A stretch of DNA of 64,000 nt from Bin80 sp965215475 (lineage in GTDB: Bacteria; Bacteroidota; Rhodothermia; Rhodothermales; Bin80), in assembly GCA_965215475.1 (NCBI GenBank), contig OZ244061.1:2790001-2854000 (forward strand). The letters are read 5' to 3'. Under the pieces are notes generated by a model, which worked only from the letters and a program-made list of their open reading frames with translations, was not told the DNA's origin and did no database searches. The translations under genes were made by a program, and so were the position numbers. This document shows positions 18,838-27,409 of the stretch, piece after piece (the stretch's first letter is position 1; every line of letters begins with the position of its first letter).

Positions 18838-20235
18838 ATGGCAAATGAATCTGTAAACGGAGTCTCTCCAGTACCTGAGCTTGCAGGTGGATGGCCCTTG
18901 TTGGGGCATCTCATGGAGTTTGTAAAAGATCCGGTCTTAACGATGGGGCGTGGTTGGGACGAACATGGTGAGCTGGCTAGGTTTCGGCTCGGTCCCAAGA
19001 AATGTGTTCTTTTCACGGGCCCGGAAGCGCATGATGTTTATTTTAAGGCGTCGGATGATCAACTCGACGCCCGATCCGTATATCGGTTTACGGTTCCCAT
19101 TTTCGGGCGTGGTGTCGCCTACGATGTTGCTCCCGAAATCATGTCGGAACAATTGGGGTTCTTGGTTCCACTGCTTCGGGAATCTGCGATGCATGGATTT
19201 GCAAAAATTATGTATCAAGAAGCAAGCCAATTTGCGGATGAACTTGGCGACGAGGGAGTACTTGATTTGCCCAAGGCAATGAATGAACTCACCGTCAGGA
19301 TTGCGAGTCACTGTCTCGTTGGCAAGGAAGTACGTGAGAAGGTAGATGAGGGATTTGCTGAGGCATATCATGATCTTGAAAACGGGATTAATCTTCTTGG
19401 GTTTTTTCTCCCGAAAGCTCCGATCAAGGCACATCGTCAACGTGATCGCGCCCGTCGTAGGATCTCCGAAATTTTTGGTCAAATTATGGAGGGACGACGA
19501 AAGTCGGGAGCTACACCGGATGATTTTATGCAGAAACTCATGCATGCCAGATATAAAAGCGGTCAGGCACTGACGGATGAGTGGATTACGGGAATACTGT
19601 TGACCCTTCTTTTTGCGGGTCAGCATACCAGTGCTGTATTAGCAACTTGGGTGGGATTGGAATTAATGAATTCTTCTTCCAGCCTACAGAAGGCACGAGA
19701 TGAAATTCGCCAAGTCTACAGCGAGTCAGATTCCGACGTACGCTTTGAGACGCTTAAAAAGCAAGTATTTTTGGAGAGTGTTGTTCGGGAATGTGAACGG
19801 ATGCACCCTCCGTTAATTTTGTTGATCCGAAAGGTTCTTCAGCCGATGTATTATCAGAATCAGAAGATCCATCCAGGAACCTTGGCGATAGTTTCGCCAT
19901 CGGTATCTCATCGGTTGCCCGAATTTTTCGATCATCCGGATGAGTTTTCACCGGATCGGTTTTTGGCTCCCAAGAATCAGCATAAGCAACATCACTACGC
20001 ACTCATCGGATTTGGCGGGGGAAAGCATCGGTGCATGGGGAAGCATTTTGCGTATCTACAACTCAAAGCAATTTGGACGGTGTTGCTTGATCGGTTTGAT
20101 TTTCAATCAAATGGGGTTCCCGCTCCGCACTACGGTAGCTGGGTGACTGGACCTGAGTTGCCGTGTCATCTCCCCTATAAACGTCGTTCAAAAGCAAGGA
20201 TCCTAAATGAGCATAACCACGCATCCACACTATGA
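18838..20235 (+). CDS. cyp51: Sterol 14-alpha-demethylase, CYP51 family P450
   Basis: This 465-residue protein carries both CYP51 signatures: the B-C region Y82-R-F-T-V-P-I-F-G-R-G-V-A-Y-D96 and the I-helix A260-G-Q-H-T-S265. ExxR is present in R-E-C-E-R-M-H-P-P. The haem loop is F-G-G-G-K-H-R-C-M-G with Cys399. CYP51 removes the 14-alpha-methyl of lanosterol-type sterols by three successive oxidations. Unlike the Methylococcus enzyme there is no fused ferredoxin, and no redox partner is encoded in the window. Its last 29 bp overlap the start of the cyclase fusion gene, which implies coupled translation. Confidence 0.95.
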   Translation: MANESVNGVSPVPELAGGWPLLGHLMEFVKDPVLTMGRGWDEHGELARFRLGPKKCVLFTGPEAHDVYFKASDDQLDARSVYRFTVPIFGRGVAYDVAPEIMSEQLGFLVPLLRESAMHGFAKIMYQEASQFADELGDEGVLDLPKAMNELTVRIASHCLVGKEVREKVDEGFAEAYHDLENGINLLGFFLPKAPIKAHRQRDRARRRISEIFGQIMEGRRKSGATPDDFMQKLMHARYKSGQALTDEWITGILLTLLFAGQHTSAVLATWVGLELMNSSSSLQKARDEIRQVYSESDSDVRFETLKKQVFLESVVRECERMHPPLILLIRKVLQPMYYQNQKIHPGTLAIVSPSVSHRLPEFFDHPDEFSPDRFLAPKNQHKQHHYALIGFGGGKHRCMGKHFAYLQLKAIWTVLLDRFDFQSNGVPAPHYGSWVTGPELPCHLPYKRRSKARILNEHNHASTL

Positions 20236-23200
20236 TGTAGCTGTCGTTGGTGCTGGACCTGTGGGCAGTCTATGTGCGATTGCATATGCACGAAAAGGTG
20301 CCCGTGTAGTTTTGTTTGAAGCCAATCCTGGACCTACCAAGCGAATGGCAGGGGAGTGGCTTCATCCTCCTGCTGTGCGGATCTTGCAAAGCCTTGGAAT
20401 AGAGTTGAATACGCAACCGCACTGCTCCCCAGGCAGAGGATTTGTAGTATTTCCAGAGGACAAGTCCGATCCGATCTTGCTTCCCTACTCAAATGGGGCC
20501 TATGGTTTGTCTTGCAGACATACAGAGATTGTCTCTGCTCTGCGTGGAGTGGCTGAAAAAGAATCAAATATTGATTTTATCACGTATGCTAGGGTACGCG
20601 AGATAGAGGGAAGGAATGTCTATTTTTCGCAGGATGGGGACGTAAAATCTGTGGTTGCTGAGCGGGTTGTGGGGGCAGATGGGCGTGGCTCTGTTGTTCG
20701 CAGATCATTAGGGTTACCAATCAAAAAGAAACAGGCAGATTGCTCTCGAATGGTAGGGATTACCCTTGAGAGTGCAACGTTACCGATGGAGGGATATGGC
20801 CATCTATTATGTGGTGCACCAGGTCCAATTTTTATCTATAGGCTAGGGGAGGAGAATATTCAAGTAATCATTGATATTCCACTGGATTACTGGAATCCCA
20901 AGGATCGGGTTGGTTTTCTGTCAGATGTATCTACCAATTTTTTGCCAGAAACACTCAGACCCGCATTCATTAAATCACTTCGAGAGGGACGATTCCATGT
21001 GGCAGCGAATGCTTTAAATCCACGCGTTACCTACGGAACTTCAGAGCATGTAATTATTGGTGATGCGGCTGGGCACTTTCACCCTCTAACAGCAGTGGGA
21101 ATGACGCTCGGTTTTATGGATGCATTTACATTGGCCGAATCTCATGAATTCAGCGATTTTGTGTCCAAACGTTTCAAGGCGACTACCACACCGGAGATGC
21201 TCGCCATGGAAATCTACGAGGTGTTTGCCGACTATCAAGCCGAGGTTGCATTGGTCAGACATGTAATCTACAAGCGTTGGCGCGAAAGCCCTTCGTTTCG
21301 TGACAGGACTATGCGCTTACTTGCTTGCGAAGCAAAATCATCCATGCTGTTTACTCTGGAAGGGGCTGGGGTTGTGTTCAGAGCAATTGGCACGGAAATA
21401 CCCCGATCCCTCGATCAGTTGGCTTGGCATCGGACCTGGGGGATCTTACGTGCGCTTACATTTCGGCTGAAATGGCTTACGCAAGGGGTATGGCACTTGA
21501 GCAAAGCGAAAAGAAAACAGGATAAAAAGAATGATCGAATCTGGGATGTCTTGGCCCGTGCGCTACGGGTTTCCATGTCGCCTGGCAAGAAGAAGGTACA
21601 TCTTGTTGATTCGGACGACATCTTATCAACGGATGCGAGCACAGCATTGAATCGGGCGGGGGAACGCCTAGTACATTTTCAGGGTGAACAGGGAGAATGG
21701 GAAGGTGAGATGGTCTGGTGCCCCATGCTCACTGCGCAATATGTGCTACTCCATTACATAATGGGGCGTCCGATAGATTCAGGTCGCCGCCGTCGTATTC
21801 TTCGATCTTTTGAGCAGAATCGTCTTTCAGATGGGGCATGGGGAATGCATGAGCATTCTGCACCTCATCTCTTTGTAACCGCGCTGGTTTACGTTGCGGT
21901 AAGACTACTTGGTGTGGAGCGAGGTGATCCACTGATCAAGTCTGCTCAGAAATTTTTGCACGAAGAGAAGGTACTCAACATTCCAAGTTGGGGGAAGTTT
22001 TGGCTCTCGCTTCTAAATGTGTATGATTGGAAAGGAATGAACCCCATTGTGCCAGAACTTTGGGGGCTTCCCCGTTGGATTCCCCTGCATCCATCAAATT
22101 GGTATTGCCATACTAGGCTCATCTATATGGCAATGGCAGCAATCTATTCGTATCGATTTCAGGCACAGGAAAATTCCCTCATTATGGATCTGCGGGAGGA
22201 GTTATTCCCTGAGGGTTATGTAAATGTTAAATTTTCTGCGGGTCGTAATCGTATACGAAGGGACGACCTTTTTGCACGTCCCAGTATTCTGCTTCGAATA
22301 GGATATCAGTTCGCGCGAATTATCGATCGGTTCCACAGTAAGCGATTGCGCAATCAATGTGTACAAGATATTACTCGTCGTATTCGATGGGAATTGCAAA
22401 CCACGAATCATACGAGCATTTCTCCGGTCAGTGGGTTTCTTAATATTTTTGCTTTGTGGTTACAAGATCCAGAAGATATTGATTCACGTCAAGCGTTTGA
22501 GAAGCTTGACGGCTGGATATGGGAAGATGAAGAATTGGGGGTGCGAGTGACTGGTGCCAGAAGTTCTTCGTGGGATACGGGATTCTCTCTACAGGCATTA
22601 TCAATGGCACCCGAGATTCCTAGTGCCAAATATGCGCTTGAGAGGGGAGCCAATTTTCTTTGTCACCAACAAATTTCGGAGAGTTTCAGTGGATTTCGTG
22701 AAGCATATCGGACGGATCCGTTGGGCGGTTGGTGTTTTCCTGGAGGATGGCATGGTTGGCCAGTGTCTGACTGTACGGCAGAGGCAGTACTTGGGATTCT
22801 GGCTGCGGATCCGCAGGCCATCAAGGATTCGGCGATCAGGAATGCGATTCAGTTTATGTTGCGTCGCCAGAATCGTAACGGCGGGTTCGGCAGTTACGAG
22901 CCAAACCGATCTAGGGTGAATCTTGAATGGTTAAATCCCGCAGAAATGTTTGGTGAGTCAATGACAGAAAGTTCCTATGTCGAATGTACTGCATCATGTC
23001 TTGCTGCACTGAATGCATGTAAGATCCATTTTCCACAAACGATAACGGAGGAAGTAGAGAAGGCTATATTCAGTGGAGGATCTTGGCTTCGCCGGACCCA
23101 GAATATTGATGGATCTTGGCGTGGTGTTTGGGGGATCCAATTCATTTATGGCACCTTTTTTGGAATCAGGGGCTTAATCGCTGCCGGTGCGAGTCCAGGT

Positions 23201-23662
23201 GACTCGGCGATTAAATCGGCTTGTCAATGGCTTTTAGAGCGGCAACGGGCTGATGGAGGCTGGGGTGAACATCATAGCGGTTGCTTAACGGGTAAGTACG
23301 TTCCTCATGAGGAGAGCCAGATTATCCAGACTGCATGGGCATTGATTGCGCTTCTTGAGGCTGGCGAATCAAACTGGACTGCAATCACACGCGGGATCCA
23401 GTTTCTGATAGGCACGCAGAATGCGGATGGAACTTGGCCGAAACAGGATATGGCAGGTGTCTTTTTTCGTACAGCATTATTGGAATACAAGCTATATCGA
23501 CAGTATTTCCCTTTGCATGCGTTGGGTCTTTACGAAGAGAGGCGTCGTTCCCGCCTAAGCGTGGACTCGTCAACCTTGCTCATGTCCAATGGAGAACTCT
23601 CAAATTCACATGCGTCTATAGACGTTAAGGCTTCCTTGCCAAAAAGAAAAACACTGGTGTAA
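20207..23662 (+). CDS. Squalene monooxygenase - oxidosqualene cyclase fusion protein
   Basis: One uninterrupted 1151-residue chain holds both steps from squalene to the first cyclic sterol. Residues 1-about 400 form an FAD monooxygenase: G-A-G-P-V-G at 15-20, V-G-A-D-G-R at 155-160, and G-D-A-A-G-H-F-H-P at 285-293. A basic, helix-rich linker (about 405-470) follows. Residues about 480-1110 are a terpene cyclase with the oxidosqualene-specific V-S-D-C-T-A-E (catalytic Asp855) rather than the D-x-D-D-T-A of squalene-hopene cyclases. QW motifs lie near 888, 965, 1013 and 1071. Each part has about the length of the free-standing bacterial enzymes. The fusion could channel 2,3-oxidosqualene. The gene ends the operon and overlaps CYP51 by 29 bp. 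Its 3' end overlaps the convergent sterol methyltransferase by 38 bp. Confidence 0.95.
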   Translation: MSITTHPHYDVAVVGAGPVGSLCAIAYARKGARVVLFEANPGPTKRMAGEWLHPPAVRILQSLGIELNTQPHCSPGRGFVVFPEDKSDPILLPYSNGAYGLSCRHTEIVSALRGVAEKESNIDFITYARVREIEGRNVYFSQDGDVKSVVAERVVGADGRGSVVRRSLGLPIKKKQADCSRMVGITLESATLPMEGYGHLLCGAPGPIFIYRLGEENIQVIIDIPLDYWNPKDRVGFLSDVSTNFLPETLRPAFIKSLREGRFHVAANALNPRVTYGTSEHVIIGDAAGHFHPLTAVGMTLGFMDAFTLAESHEFSDFVSKRFKATTTPEMLAMEIYEVFADYQAEVALVRHVIYKRWRESPSFRDRTMRLLACEAKSSMLFTLEGAGVVFRAIGTEIPRSLDQLAWHRTWGILRALTFRLKWLTQGVWHLSKAKRKQDKKNDRIWDVLARALRVSMSPGKKKVHLVDSDDILSTDASTALNRAGERLVHFQGEQGEWEGEMVWCPMLTAQYVLLHYIMGRPIDSGRRRRILRSFEQNRLSDGAWGMHEHSAPHLFVTALVYVAVRLLGVERGDPLIKSAQKFLHEEKVLNIPSWGKFWLSLLNVYDWKGMNPIVPELWGLPRWIPLHPSNWYCHTRLIYMAMAAIYSYRFQAQENSLIMDLREELFPEGYVNVKFSAGRNRIRRDDLFARPSILLRIGYQFARIIDRFHSKRLRNQCVQDITRRIRWELQTTNHTSISPVSGFLNIFALWLQDPEDIDSRQAFEKLDGWIWEDEELGVRVTGARSSSWDTGFSLQALSMAPEIPSAKYALERGANFLCHQQISESFSGFREAYRTDPLGGWCFPGGWHGWPVSDCTAEAVLGILAADPQAIKDSAIRNAIQFMLRRQNRNGGFGSYEPNRSRVNLEWLNPAEMFGESMTESSYVECTASCLAALNACKIHFPQTITEEVEKAIFSGGSWLRRTQNIDGSWRGVWGIQFIYGTFFGIRGLIAAGASPGDSAIKSACQWLLERQRADGGWGEHHSGCLTGKYVPHEESQIIQTAWALIALLEAGESNWTAITRGIQFLIGTQNADGTWPKQDMAGVFFRTALLEYKLYRQYFPLHALGLYEERRRSRLSVDSSTLLMSNGELSNSHASIDVKASLPKRKTLV

Positions 23663-24659
23663 AAACACCGCTTTGACCTCCTTCAACCAGCGCATCTGCA
23701 CCTTTATTCAGGAATGTGCTAACGGCTCTTGATCCTTTCGGGACCAGTCGTAATGATTCTCCAATCCGTAAGGCGAAATTCGTCAGGGCCCGACCGATCG
23801 GTGTACGTGGGATACTAAGCAGACTCAAATCGCGACCTTGCAAGGCACGAAACCATGGTGTATTTGGGTCTGCCTCAGGTGCTAAGTCGCGAGCTTCAAG
23901 GACTTCAAAACCGGCATCTCGCAGTGCATTGCATATCTCGTGTATTGAACTGATATCAGGGAGACCGTTTCCTAGCATAATATCTTTCTTGATCTGTTGG
24001 TGCTCTTTATTTTCGGGATCAAAATGTTCAGTGAGACACCATTCGTAGCCCGCAAAATGCGCTTTTGAACGAAGCAAACGGAAGACTTCTCGGAATGCTG
24101 CAGTTTTATCGGGGGCATGCGGCATAGATTCAATGGCAAATGCAGCGTCATATTTGCCATCATCTTCGGGAATCTGCATGTAGCTTGTGTGGATGAAACG
24201 GCAGAGTTCGCTGACATCCTTGGTATGCATTTTGGCGCGTTCAATCTGGTAAGCATTGATATTGATCCCGACAAAATTGGCTCCAGACCATCTGGCAAAA
24301 TTCCCCATTGGACCTCCGACACCACAACCTATATCCAATACTTGCATTCCTGGTTTCATTGATAGTTGATCGGCTAGGAAGCGTTGATGCCGGAGCAGGG
24401 ATTCTTTGAAAGATTCGTCTTGGCGGCGGGGTGCAAAATGAAAAGATTGTCCCCAGCCGAACTCGTAGAAATTTGTCGAGAGATCGTAATAGTCATTGAC
24501 AAGGGACTGATAATTCTCCGTTCTATCTTCAAGTTGGCCGTCGTGGAGTTCCTCGTAACGAGTGACCGTAGATTTCATCTCTTCTGGAACGAGATGAGTC
24601 GGAGCATGGTTTTTGGATTTTTTACTGGATATCTGAGACATGAACGAATAGATGGTCAA
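23625..24659 (-). CDS. Sterol C-24 methyltransferase (ERG6/SMT family)
   Basis: This 344-residue protein shows the conserved SMT regions: Y-E-F-G-W-G-Q-S-F-H-F at 65-75, the SAM-binding L-D-I-G-C-G-V-G-G-P-M at 108-118, A-I-E-S-M-P-H-A-P at 175-183, and G-Y-E-W-C-L-T-E at 204-211. The C-terminal end F-T-P-V-F-F-F-L-A-R-K-P is typical of ERG6/SMT1. The enzyme should add a methyl from SAM to C-24 of a delta-24 sterol side chain. It faces the cyclase operon tail to tail and is the only gene of the set on the minus strand. A second start, ATG at 24641 (M-S-Q-I-S), is possible. C-24 methylation is characteristic of fungi, plants and sponges; bacterial homologues are uncommon. Confidence 0.92.
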   Translation of the reverse strand: MTIYSFMSQISSKKSKNHAPTHLVPEEMKSTVTRYEELHDGQLEDRTENYQSLVNDYYDLSTNFYEFGWGQSFHFAPRRQDESFKESLLRHQRFLADQLSMKPGMQVLDIGCGVGGPMGNFARWSGANFVGININAYQIERAKMHTKDVSELCRFIHTSYMQIPEDDGKYDAAFAIESMPHAPDKTAAFREVFRLLRSKAHFAGYEWCLTEHFDPENKEHQQIKKDIMLGNGLPDISSIHEICNALRDAGFEVLEARDLAPEADPNTPWFRALQGRDLSLLSIPRTPIGRALTNFALRIGESLRLVPKGSRAVSTFLNKGADALVEGGQSGVFTPVFFFLARKP

Positions 24660-25271
24660 TGAATAGAGTAAGAAAGCATGGAAGCAGTTTTTTTTTTCGA
24701 GGCGTTGTTCAATCTTCGTTGAAATTCTGTTTTTTCATGGTTACGGATAGGATGTCAAATTCCGTACAATTCTCACAAAACAGCAAACGTATTTGCGCCA
24801 TTCTGATGAACAAATTTCTTGGAATCATCTCCTAAAAAGAGCATAATTCCTGATCCAGGGAATTCTTTGCAAATACCGAACTGGAAATCAGTAATGAATG
24901 TAAGTTGCACAAATATACCCAGATTGTCACATAAAATCATCAAATTTCATACGACCAACCCTAAATTCAGGTAAAATAGGGCGTTTATATTCGTTCAAGC
25001 CGGAAATTTGACATGACAGGTATTCCGATTGAAGTAGGACACTAATTCGAGCGAATGGGTGCCCCAGTTCATCGGAATAGGCACTCTTACTATTACCAAA
25101 GAAATTGGCACGTGATACCATCCTTCTGGCCTATCCGGTAAAGCATAAACACAGGTAGAATCACAGTTTAGCTATTGAAATGCGAAGGATCTTCGTATGG
25201 ATCCTCTAAACAGAATCAAAATTCAGGGGAAGAAGCATGGATTCATCATAAAATGATTCCCCTCCCGCAGG
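24660..25271. other. Intergenic region upstream of the sterol methyltransferase
   Basis: About 610 bp of AT-rich DNA. It must contain the methyltransferase promoter, read leftward. A T10 run (A10 on the gene's strand) lies at 24688-24697, about 30 nt before its start. A TTGACA on the minus strand (24758-24753) has no convincing -10 partner. No gene was recognised in the remainder. Confidence 0.45.
24688..24697 (-). repeat. A10 homopolymer in the leader of the sterol methyltransferase gene
   Basis: Ten consecutive T on the + strand lie 29 bp before the start codon. Homopolymers of this length are prone to slippage and could alter leader or promoter spacing; no direct evidence is visible. Confidence 0.6.
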
Positions 25272-25997
25272 TTACGTAAATAGCTGAGACGCAATTTGGA
25301 GAGCGCCTATGGCAACGATCGTTCCGACAATCCAGCGAAGTTGACGCAATTGGGAAGATTTAAATTCCACGCGTAATTCTGCGTTTCCGGTTTCTATTTT
25401 TGCATGTAGTTCTGCGATATCTACACGCAATTCTGCATTTTCTGCACGTAGTTCTGCGTTTCCGGTTTCTATTTTTGTATGTAGTTCTGCGATATCTACA
25501 CGCAATTCTGCATTTTCTGCACGTAGTTCTGCGTTTCCGGTTTCTATTTTTGTATGTAGTTCTGCGATATCTACATGCAATTCTGCATTTTCTGCATGTA
25601 GTTCTGCGTTTCCGGTTTCTATTTTTGCATGTAGTTCTGCGTTTCCGGTTTCTATTTTTGCATGTAGTTCTGCGTTTCCGGTTTCTATTTTTGCATGTAG
25701 TTCTGCGTTTCCGGTTTCTATTTTTGCATGTAGTTCTGCGTTTCCGGTTTCTATTTTTGCATGTAATTCTGCGATATCTACACGCAATTCCGCAACTTTA
25801 CTGTTGACGAATTCCTTGGTCGCAATCTGTTCAAACGCACCGTTTAAGACGGTGGTAATTACTTCAGCATGCACCTGAGCCTGTTCCCACTCTACTCCGG
25901 CAGAATTCAACTTGCTAGCTATTGTAGGTATATCGGACATGATGGAATAATATTCAATTTGGATTTTGATCCAGAATTTCTCAATGCAAGAACTCAA
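25272..25997 (-). CDS. Coiled-coil repeat protein with C-terminal membrane anchor (paralogue B)
   Basis: The product is 241 residues from TTG 25997, or 222 from ATG 25940. The N-terminal part (S-A-G-V-E-W-E-Q-A-Q-V-H-A-E-V-I-T-T) is nearly identical to the protein at 47642-48172. Tandem 11-residue units (A-E-L-H-A-K-I-E-T-G-N) and a longer unit with A-E-L-R-V-D-I follow. One C-terminal hydrophobic helix (I-V-G-T-I-V-A-I-G-A-L-Q-I-A) then ends the chain. The layout resembles the DUF1640/CCDC90 head-neck-stalk-anchor coiled coils. Codon differences from paralogue C in the 19 residues before the ATG are partly synonymous, which favours the TTG start. Function is unknown. Confidence 0.75.
   Translation of the reverse strand: MSSCIEKFWIKIQIEYYSIMSDIPTIASKLNSAGVEWEQAQVHAEVITTVLNGAFEQIATKEFVNSKVAELRVDIAELHAKIETGNAELHAKIETGNAELHAKIETGNAELHAKIETGNAELHAKIETGNAELHAENAELHVDIAELHTKIETGNAELRAENAELRVDIAELHTKIETGNAELRAENAELRVDIAELHAKIETGNAELRVEFKSSQLRQLRWIVGTIVAIGALQIASQLFT
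25385..25790 (-). repeat. In-frame 33-bp tandem repeats in paralogue B
   Basis: Near-identical 33-bp units (TTTCTATTTTTGCATGTAGT plus TCTGCGTTTCCGG on the + strand) are interspersed with a longer repeated block containing GCGATATCTACACGCAATTC. Adjacent copies are almost identical, which indicates recent copy-number change that would not break the reading frame. Confidence 0.9.
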
Positions 25998-26428
25998 TGT
26001 TGAGATGCGCGAAAATCGCCCAATCCATCCGCCCTACTATAGTTTGAATCCTTTTTTGTTCCCACATTCAATCATCCAATGAAAACGGCACATATCGGGA
26101 TACCATGCAAGGCTCACTTTGCAGGTGAAAGTGGTTTGATATTGGAGGTTCACTGACGAACATCGTTTAATTTATGCACCGTTCATGATTGAAAGATATC
26201 TCAGGTGCGTGCGCATTCTGTAAAACTTTCAGAAGAGAGTTGTATCCGCATGAAAAACGGCTACATCAGATAGCGCGTGAATATATCCATTGAGGAGTAA
26301 AAATTCCCCATTCCGATACATCGAGGATATAGCCTATTCATATGCTGAATTCAAGGTAATAACCGAAATTTCTGGGGAATCGTGTGTAGAGAATATTCCC
26401 TTTCAAAACCAAGTATAGAACCCAGATT
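25998..26428 (-). other. Upstream region conserved between paralogues B and C
   Basis: Reading leftward into the gene, about 200-250 bp match the region before 47642: AAGTGAGCCTTGCATGG, a GGGAACAAAAAA block, GATTCAAA-x-TATAG, and ATTGAGTTCTTGCATTGAG, which is identical over 19 bp. The conserved part probably holds the promoter and leader. It shows that the whole locus, not just the coding part, was duplicated. No other gene is seen here. Confidence 0.6.
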
Positions 26429-27358
26429 TTATTCACAGGTTGGCAAGCGTGACCCCCGTACTATCGGATGCCCATTCAGGAAATCTTTTGCCGTAAGAAC
26501 ACGTTGTCCAGGAGCTTGTAGGTGTGTGATGGAAATTGCACCGGTTTGGCAAGCAACCACGATTTGTTGATCCGAGTTGAGTATGCTTCCAGGGGGACCT
26601 GCCCCCTCTGTAATACGGCTTCCCAGGATCTTTAGGCTCCCAGATTTCCATGGAGTCCAAGCACCGGGGTAGGGGGAAAGTCCTCGGCAGTGATTATGAA
26701 CATATTGTGCTGATTTCGTCCAACGGATACGGCAATCTTCACGAAAAATTTTCGGTGCAGTAGTTGCAAGCGAATTATCTTGCGGGTACTCTTGTGCACG
26801 CCCACGGGCAATTCGCTGGGTTGTCTCCAGAACGGCATATGCTCCAAGCTTTGCGAGTCGATCATGCAGGGAACCCGCAGTCTCATTCGGGGGAACAACG
26901 GTCGGCCATTGAAGGATAATATTCCCTGTATCGACCGCAGGCTTAAGAAAAAAAGTCGTTACCCCAGTTTCGGTCACTCCTGCCATCAGAGCTCGATTGA
27001 TCGGAGCAGCTCCTCGAAACTTAGGTAATAGAGATGCATGTAAGTTGAACGTTCCAAGCTTTGCACATGTGAAGATTTCAGGAGGCAGAATACGGAACGC
27101 AACCACGATTTGGATGTCACACTGGAGGTCGTTGATTTGAGACACAAACGTTGGATCACTTACGGACTCTGGTTGGATAATTGTGTCAATCCCTAAACGC
27201 TGTGCAGCCTTTTTGACTGCGGTCGGTTGCAGTTTACGGCCTCTCCCACGGGGGCGATCTGGTCCGGTAACCACAGCAATGGGTCGGTATCCATTCTCTA
27301 TCAGAGCCTCAAATGAGGGAACCGCAAACTCGGGCGTCCCCATAAACACTATACGCAT
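26429..27358 (-). CDS. fmt: Methionyl-tRNA formyltransferase
   Basis: This 309-residue protein begins M-R-I-V-F-M-G-T-P-E-F-A-V-P, typical of Fmt. The formyl-transfer core N-L-H-A-S-L-L-P-K-F-R-G-A-A-P-I is present, followed by the C-terminal OB-like domain that binds tRNA. It formylates Met-tRNAfMet using 10-formyl-tetrahydrofolate at initiation of translation. The length is normal. It is the last gene of a leftward group with ftsY and pgsA. The usual partner def is not in the window. Confidence 0.96.
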   Translation of the reverse strand: MRIVFMGTPEFAVPSFEALIENGYRPIAVVTGPDRPRGRGRKLQPTAVKKAAQRLGIDTIIQPESVSDPTFVSQINDLQCDIQIVVAFRILPPEIFTCAKLGTFNLHASLLPKFRGAAPINRALMAGVTETGVTTFFLKPAVDTGNIILQWPTVVPPNETAGSLHDRLAKLGAYAVLETTQRIARGRAQEYPQDNSLATTAPKIFREDCRIRWTKSAQYVHNHCRGLSPYPGAWTPWKSGSLKILGSRITEGAGPPGSILNSDQQIVVACQTGAISITHLQAPGQRVLTAKDFLNGHPIVRGSRLPTCE

Positions 27359-27409
27359 AATCGTGAATTGGGCTTGATCATCAATGAGTAGATGTGATAT
27401 GGGAAGGAG

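Noticed and set aside
25400..25807. 135-codon + strand frame of L-H-V-V-L-R-F repeats
   Set aside because: Antisense shadow of paralogue B; its hydrophobic repeat is only the complement of the coiled-coil repeat.
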